A stretch of 64,000 nt of DNA from Kitasatospora setae KM-6054 (lineage in GTDB: Bacteria; Actinomycetota; Actinomycetes; Streptomycetales; Streptomycetaceae). The stretch spans positions 7,591,001 through 7,655,000 of the forward strand of contig NC_016109.1 of assembly GCF_000269985.1 (NCBI RefSeq). Direction: 5' to 3'. The position numbers and the translations under genes are program-made. Below are positions 59,726 through 64,000 of the stretch, piece after piece (within the stretch, counting starts at the first letter, position 1; each line of letters opens with the position of its first letter). The notes beneath the pieces were generated by a model that saw only the letters and a list, made by a program, of their open reading frames with translations, was not told the origin of the DNA and ran no database searches.

Positions 59726-60775
59726 TCAGTGCGGGTGCGGGCCCGAGCGGTGCACCGGGCCGTGCACGTCCCCGCAGTGGTCGCGGCCCGCGTCCCCGGC
59801 CGTCTTCGCCTGCTCCGCCGCCGCTGCCGCCGCCGCGCTGCTCGGGGCGATCTGCAGCAGCCCGTCCTCGCCGTCCTCGCCGACGTGGTCGACCTGGAGG
59901 GTGGCGTGGGTGATCCGGTACTCCTCGCGCAGCCGGCGCTGGAGTTCGCGCTGCACCGCGTGGCAGTCGCCGCCCGGGGTGACCAGGACGTGCGCGGACA
60001 GGGCCGGCTCGTTCGAGGTGATCTCCCAGATGTGCAGGTCGTGGACCTCCTCGACCTGCGGCGCGGAGACCATCCGGTCCGCCACCTCGTCCGGGTCGAC
60101 GCCGGCCGGCGCGGCCTCCAGGAAGATCCGCGCCGAGTCCCGGACCAGCCCGATCCCGGCCCGCAGCATCAGTGCCACCACCACCAGCGAGGCGATCGCG
60201 TCCGCCCGGACGAACCCGGTGAGCAGCACCACCGCGCCCGCCACCGCCGTCGCGACGAACGCGTACAGGTCGGTCAGCACGTGCTGGAACGCGCCCTCGA
60301 CGTTCAGCGACGACCGGTTCGCCTTCGACATGCACCAGGTCGCCGCGACGTTCACCACCACGCCCACCAGCGCCGTCACCAGCACCAGCCCGCCCGCCAC
60401 CTCCGGCGGCGAGACCAGCCGGGTCACCGCCTCGTAGCCCAGCCACGCCGACAGCACCAGCAGCGTCACCCCGTTCGCCTGCGCGGAGAGGATCTCGGCC
60501 CGCTTCAACCCGTACGTGTAGCCGCCGCGCGCCGGCCGCGCCGCCAGCCGCATCGCGACCAGCGCCAGCGCGATCGACGCCGTGTCGGTCAGCATGTGCG
60601 CGGCGTCCGAGATCAGCGCCAGCGACCGCGCGGCGAAGCCGACCACCACCTCGCCGACCATGAACGCCGACAGCAGGACCAGCGCGCTCCACAGCCACTT
60701 CCGGTCCGCGTCCGCCGCCACCGCGTGGCTGTGCCCCTTGTGGTCGTCGTCGTGGTCGTGGTCGTGCCCGGCCAT
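59726..60775 (-). CDS. CDF-family cation efflux protein (zinc/cobalt type)
   Basis: A 349-residue membrane protein with a His/Asp-rich N-terminus (HDHDHDDDHKGHSH), six probable membrane segments, the transport-site motif SDAAHMLTDTASIALAL and a later HVLTDLYAFVATA, then a cytoplasmic C-terminal domain (LHIWEITSNEPALSAHVLV) and a His-rich tail. It should export Zn(II) or a similar cation in exchange for protons. ATG at 60775 follows GGGATCCCG-type sequence with only a modest ribosome site. Confidence 0.92.
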   Translation of the reverse strand: MAGHDHDHDDDHKGHSHAVAADADRKWLWSALVLLSAFMVGEVVVGFAARSLALISDAAHMLTDTASIALALVAMRLAARPARGGYTYGLKRAEILSAQANGVTLLVLSAWLGYEAVTRLVSPPEVAGGLVLVTALVGVVVNVAATWCMSKANRSSLNVEGAFQHVLTDLYAFVATAVAGAVVLLTGFVRADAIASLVVVALMLRAGIGLVRDSARIFLEAAPAGVDPDEVADRMVSAPQVEEVHDLHIWEITSNEPALSAHVLVTPGGDCHAVQRELQRRLREEYRITHATLQVDHVGEDGEDGLLQIAPSSAAAAAAAEQAKTAGDAGRDHCGDVHGPVHRSGPHPH

Positions 60776-60946
60776 CGGGATCCCTCCGCTCTGGTGTCCG
60801 CACCAGAAGTGAACCCCGGAACGGACGAAGATCCAAAGGCGGCGGTGGTGACCGTTGTCGTTCCCCGTTGCGCCATCCGGGTCGGGTAGGGTGCGCCCCG
60901 CATCCGCGCGGCTCGCGCGGCAGTTCGGCAGGGGAGCGGAACCGGA

Positions 60947-62275
60947 GTGACGGAGCGGACCGGAGAGCGGGCGGACGGACGGGCGGCGGAGCGGGTGCCG
61001 CTCACGGTGATCGCCCGGGAGTGGGGCCGGATCGGCGTCCTCGGCTTCGGCGGGCCGCCCGCGCACATCCTGCTGCTGCGCCGGCTCTGCGTGGAGCGGC
61101 GCGGCTGGCTCGCCGCGAGCGAGTTCGAGGACGGCATCGCCGCGACCAACCTGCTCCCCGGACCGGCCTCCACCCAGCTGGCGATCTTCACCGCCTGGCG
61201 GCTGCGCGGCACCGCCGGGGCGCTGGTCGGCGGCGCGGCGTTCATCCTCCCCGGGCTGGCGCTGATCCTGCTGCTGTCCGCGCTGTTCCTGACCGGGAAC
61301 CCGCCGCGCTGGGTGCTCGGCGCCGCCGCGGGCGCGGGCGGCGCGGTCGCCGCCGTCGCCGTCCAGGCCGCCACCTCCCTCGTCCCGCCCAGCCTGCGGC
61401 GCTCCGGCCCCGGCCCGGCCCGCACCCGCTGGACGGCCTACCTGCTGCTCGGCGCCGCCGCCGCGGTCCTCACCGGCCCCTGGCTGGTCCTCGTCCTGCT
61501 CGCCACCGGCGCCGCCGAGATCGCCTTCCGCCGCCGCGAGGCCCGCCCCGCCGCCAGCCCCGCCGCCCCCGCTGTCCGTGCCGACGACGAAACCAGCCGT
61601 ACGGGGGACAGCGCGCTCGGCCGACCGGACGAGGCCGGCGCGGGGCAGGCCGGCGCGGACGAGGACGGCGCGGGGGAGGACCGCCCCGGCGGGCGTCCGC
61701 GCCGGGCGCTGCCGCTGCTGGTTCCCGGCCTGGCCGCGACCGGCGGGCTGGGTGCGCTCGCCTGGGTCGCGTTCAAGGTCGGGGCGCTGTCCTACGGCGG
61801 CGGCTTCGTGATCATCCCGCTGATGCAGCAGGACGCCGTCGAGCGCTACCACTGGATGACCGACGGCCAGTTCCTGAACGCCGTCGCGCTCGGCCAGATC
61901 ACCCCGGGCCCGGTGGTGCAGACCGTCGCGGTGGTCGGCTACGCCGCCGCGGGCGTGTTCGGCGGGCTGCTCGCCGCGGCGGTGGCCTTCGCCCCGTCCT
62001 TCCTGTTCGTGCTGTTCGGGGCCGCGCACTTCGACCGACTGCGCGCCCACCGCGCCGTCCAGGACTTCCTGACCGGCGCCGGCCCTGCCGTCATCGGCGC
62101 GATCGCCGGCTCCGCCCTCCCGCTCGCGCTGGCCCTCGGCCGCCCCTGGCAGTACGCCGTGCTGGGCCTCGCCGCGCTCTGGCTGCTGGTGCTGCGCCGG
62201 GGCGTCGTCCCCTGCCTGCTCGGCGCGGCCGGCCTCGGCGTGCTCGCCGCCGCGGCCGGCCTCGCGCTGCCCTGA
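60947..62275 (+). CDS. chrA: Chromate transporter, ChrA family (two-domain)
   Basis: A 442-residue membrane protein with the duplicated CHR domain. The first copy shows GFGGPPAHILLL and NLLPGPASTQLAIF; the second shows SYGGGFVIIPLMQQD and GQITPGPVVQTVAVVGY. A Ala/Gly/Glu-rich linker lies near residues 200-255. The family transports chromate or sulphate-like anions. It is divergent from the CDF gene, forming a small metal-homeostasis pair. GTG start at 60947. Confidence 0.92.
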   Translation: MTERTGERADGRAAERVPLTVIAREWGRIGVLGFGGPPAHILLLRRLCVERRGWLAASEFEDGIAATNLLPGPASTQLAIFTAWRLRGTAGALVGGAAFILPGLALILLLSALFLTGNPPRWVLGAAAGAGGAVAAVAVQAATSLVPPSLRRSGPGPARTRWTAYLLLGAAAAVLTGPWLVLVLLATGAAEIAFRRREARPAASPAAPAVRADDETSRTGDSALGRPDEAGAGQAGADEDGAGEDRPGGRPRRALPLLVPGLAATGGLGALAWVAFKVGALSYGGGFVIIPLMQQDAVERYHWMTDGQFLNAVALGQITPGPVVQTVAVVGYAAAGVFGGLLAAAVAFAPSFLFVLFGAAHFDRLRAHRAVQDFLTGAGPAVIGAIAGSALPLALALGRPWQYAVLGLAALWLLVLRRGVVPCLLGAAGLGVLAAAAGLALP

Positions 62276-62300
62276 GCCGTCTGCCCAGAACGCCGTTCTC

Positions 62301-63119
62301 CTAGAACGCTGGGAGGGCGGCCTCCTCGGGGCTGTTCGGGGTGGTGAGCGGGGCGAGCCGGGTGGCGTGCACGAGGGCGCGGGCCACCCGCAGGTCCTCG
62401 CCCTGTTCGGGGTGCCACTGGACGCCGACGGTGAAGCCCGCGCCCTCGACCGCCTCGATCGTGCCGTCCTCGGCGTACGCGCTGGCGGTCAGGCCCTCGC
62501 CGAGCCGGGCGACCGCCTGGTGGTGGAAGGTCGGGACGACCACCGACTCCTCCGGCAGCAGGTCCGCCAGCAGCGTGCCGGGGACGGGGCGCACCGCGTG
62601 CCGCCCGTACTCGCCGGGCCCGCCGATGTGGCTCAGCTCCTCGCCGACCACGTCCGGCAGGTGCTGGATCAGCGAGCCGCCGCACACCACGTTCAGCAGT
62701 TGCATGCCCCGGCAGATCCCCAGCAGCGGGGTGCCGGCGGCGAGCGCGGCGCGGATCAGCGCGGCCTCCCACAGGTCGCGCTCGGGGGCGTTGGCGATCG
62801 TCTTCTCGTGCGGGCGCTCGCCGTACAGCACCGGGTCGACGTCCTCGCCGCCCGAGATCACCAGGCCGTCCAGCCGGGACACCACGGCCGCCGCGTGCTC
62901 CGGGGCGTCCGGCGGCAGCATCACGGCGATGCCGCCGGCCGCGCGCACCAGCTCGGGGTAGCGCACGGGCAGCAGGACGGAGCGCAGGCGGTCCCAGCGC
63001 CCCCAGGCGGCGTCGCCGAGGTAGGTGCTGATGCCGATCACGGGCCGGGCCGCGGGACGACCGGAGGCGGGGCCCGGCGCGGGACGGGTCACGGGAGGAC
63101 GAGAGGTCATGGCGCGCAT
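62301..63119 (-). CDS. Class I glutamine amidotransferase-like hydrolase (PuuD-type)
   Basis: A 272-residue peptidase C26-type protein: VIGISTYLGDAAWGRWD, LDGLVISGGEDVDP, nucleophile elbow LLGICRGMQLLNV and the catalytic VQWHPEQ. Typical activity is hydrolysis of gamma-glutamyl amides such as gamma-glutamyl-GABA in amine breakdown. ATG 63119 or the in-frame ATG 63110 may be used. The short gap to chrA (25 bp, convergent) holds no hairpin I can see. Confidence 0.9.
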   Translation of the reverse strand: MRAMTSRPPVTRPAPGPASGRPAARPVIGISTYLGDAAWGRWDRLRSVLLPVRYPELVRAAGGIAVMLPPDAPEHAAAVVSRLDGLVISGGEDVDPVLYGERPHEKTIANAPERDLWEAALIRAALAAGTPLLGICRGMQLLNVVCGGSLIQHLPDVVGEELSHIGGPGEYGRHAVRPVPGTLLADLLPEESVVVPTFHHQAVARLGEGLTASAYAEDGTIEAVEGAGFTVGVQWHPEQGEDLRVARALVHATRLAPLTTPNSPEEAALPAF

Positions 63120-63330
63120 TCTGCCGTGCGCCCCCGCGCGCCGCCGGGTGACCCACCCATCTCGTGCGCCCCATCAGGCGCGTGGAGCACGGCGCGCGCC
63201 CCGGTGGTGCCCCGGAAGCACCCGGGAGGGGGGACTGACGTCCGATTCTCACCGGAATCTCATCGCCGGACCCCCGTTTCCGGCCCCGCCCTGATTTCCC
63301 GCTTATCCGCAGCCCCCTAGGGTCTCTACC

Positions 63331-64000
63331 GTGAGCGAGCAGCAGATTCCGGCCGGGTGGTACCCGGACCCCGTCGACACCGACAGCGACCCCCGCCCCC
63401 AGCGCTGGTGGGACGGCACCGGCTGGACGGCCGAAACCCGCCCGGCCCCCGCGCCGCAGCCGGAGGCCGCCCCCACCGACGCCCCGCCTCCGGCGGCGCC
63501 CGCCGGGACGTCCCCTGGAACGTCCCCCGGGACGCCTTCCACGGAGGACACCGCCGTCCTCGAGGGCACCGTGCTGGACGCCTCCGGGCAGACCGTCAGC
63601 TACCCCCCGCTGCCCCCGTACACCGGGCAGTACGGGGCCAAGCCGACCCGCGACCGGGCCCCGAAGCCCGTCCTGGTCGCCGCCTCGGTCGCCGCCGTGC
63701 TCGGCCTCGCGATCGGCTCCGGCGTCACCTACCTCGCGATGGACGGCCGCCACGACGACACCAAGACCGCCTCCCGCAGCTCGGACGGGCAGCGCTTCGG
63801 CGGCGGCCTCTTCGGCGACGGCGAGGGCGGCGAGGGCGGCAACGGCGGCAAGGGCGGGAACGGGAGCGGCGGGGGCAACAGCGACCCGTTCGGCTTCGGC
63901 GACGGCGGCAAGAACGACCAGGGCAACGGCCAGGGCAACGGCGGCGGCACCGGCAAGAACGGCAAGGGGAACGGCAACGGCAACGGCGGCGGCACCGGCA
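63331..64000 (+). CDS. DUF2510-type membrane protein (3' end outside window)
   Basis: Starts at GTG 63331 and is open through the right edge (at least 223 codons). The N-terminus carries a DUF2510-like motif, GWYPDPVDTDSDP then RWWDGTGWT, a Pro-rich linker, one membrane segment near residue 115 (VLVAASVAAVLGLAIGSGV) and a long Gly/Asn/Lys-rich extracytoplasmic part of repeated GNGG and GKNG units. Probably a membrane-anchored protein with a further domain beyond the window. Confidence 0.75.
   Translation, partial: MSEQQIPAGWYPDPVDTDSDPRPQRWWDGTGWTAETRPAPAPQPEAAPTDAPPPAAPAGTSPGTSPGTPSTEDTAVLEGTVLDASGQTVSYPPLPPYTGQYGAKPTRDRAPKPVLVAASVAAVLGLAIGSGVTYLAMDGRHDDTKTASRSSDGQRFGGGLFGDGEGGEGGNGGKGGNGSGGGNSDPFGFGDGGKNDQGNGQGNGGGTGKNGKGNGNGNGGGTG

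Noticed and set aside
63780-64000. CRISPR-like or satellite array at the right end
   Set aside because: The repetitive ggcaacggcggc-type sequence is in frame and encodes a Gly/Asn-rich tail of the DUF2510-type protein; there are no unique spacers.

Overview
The window looks like chromosomal DNA of a Streptomyces- or Kitasatospora-like actinomycete. It is very GC-rich, with G/C at almost every third codon position, frequent GTG and TTG starts, tightly overlapping ATGA/GTGA stop-starts, AfsR/SARP-type and LuxR-type regulators, and a single TTA leucine codon in a regulator. I see no rRNA, tRNA or CRISPR array. The first gene runs off the left edge and the last off the right edge.

Region 1 (1-31.3 kb) is a specialised-metabolite gene cluster. 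A long minus-strand operon (14.5 to 2.4 kb) reads: acyl-AMP ligase, two acyl carrier proteins, two ketosynthases with a small ketosynthase-like protein, a second acyl-AMP ligase, a 4-hydroxymandelate synthase-like enzyme, a phytanoyl-CoA-type dioxygenase, E1-alpha and E1-beta 2-oxoacid dehydrogenase subunits, and an ornithine/diaminopimelate-type decarboxylase. The divergent operon (14.7-18.4 kb) encodes a hydroxymandelate oxidase-like flavoenzyme, an alpha/beta hydrolase and an HpgT-like aminotransferase. Together these give the three steps of the 4-hydroxyphenylglycine pathway (hydroxyphenylpyruvate, hydroxymandelate, hydroxyphenylglyoxylate, Hpg) beside a discrete type II carrier/ketosynthase set and without any NRPS in view. 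An ABC exporter, a glycosyltransferase, more carrier and KAS III-type proteins, an Sfp-type phosphopantetheinyl transferase, a GNAT acetyltransferase, a DUF6271-like protein, a large SARP and a LuxR-type regulator complete it. Two sites resembling the DasR operator lie in its promoter regions.

Region 2 (31.3-58.6 kb) is an accessory island dominated by nucleic-acid conflict genes. Its core is a pPIWI-RE module (37.5-46.4 kb): an Fe-S-type PD-(D/E)XK nuclease, a small REase-module-like protein, a DinG-like helicase, and a divergent PIWI-type protein. Next to it are a SARP-STAND regulator, whose promoter carries three heptamers at exact 11-bp spacing and whose gene holds the TTA codon, and a Ser/Thr kinase. 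An IS982-family element with perfect 21-bp ends separates it from a type I specificity/methylase pair (hsdS-hsdM). The third gene of that operon is cut off by an IS630-family element, and no hsdR is seen. A PIN-domain protein, an unknown protein and a 1398-residue repeat protein ending in a PD-(D/E)XK-like nuclease domain follow.

Region 3 (58.7-64 kb) looks like ordinary chromosome: a 5'-3' exonuclease with an odd internal duplication, a CDF metal exporter, a ChrA-type chromate transporter, a class I glutamine amidotransferase-like hydrolase, and the start of a DUF2510-type membrane protein.
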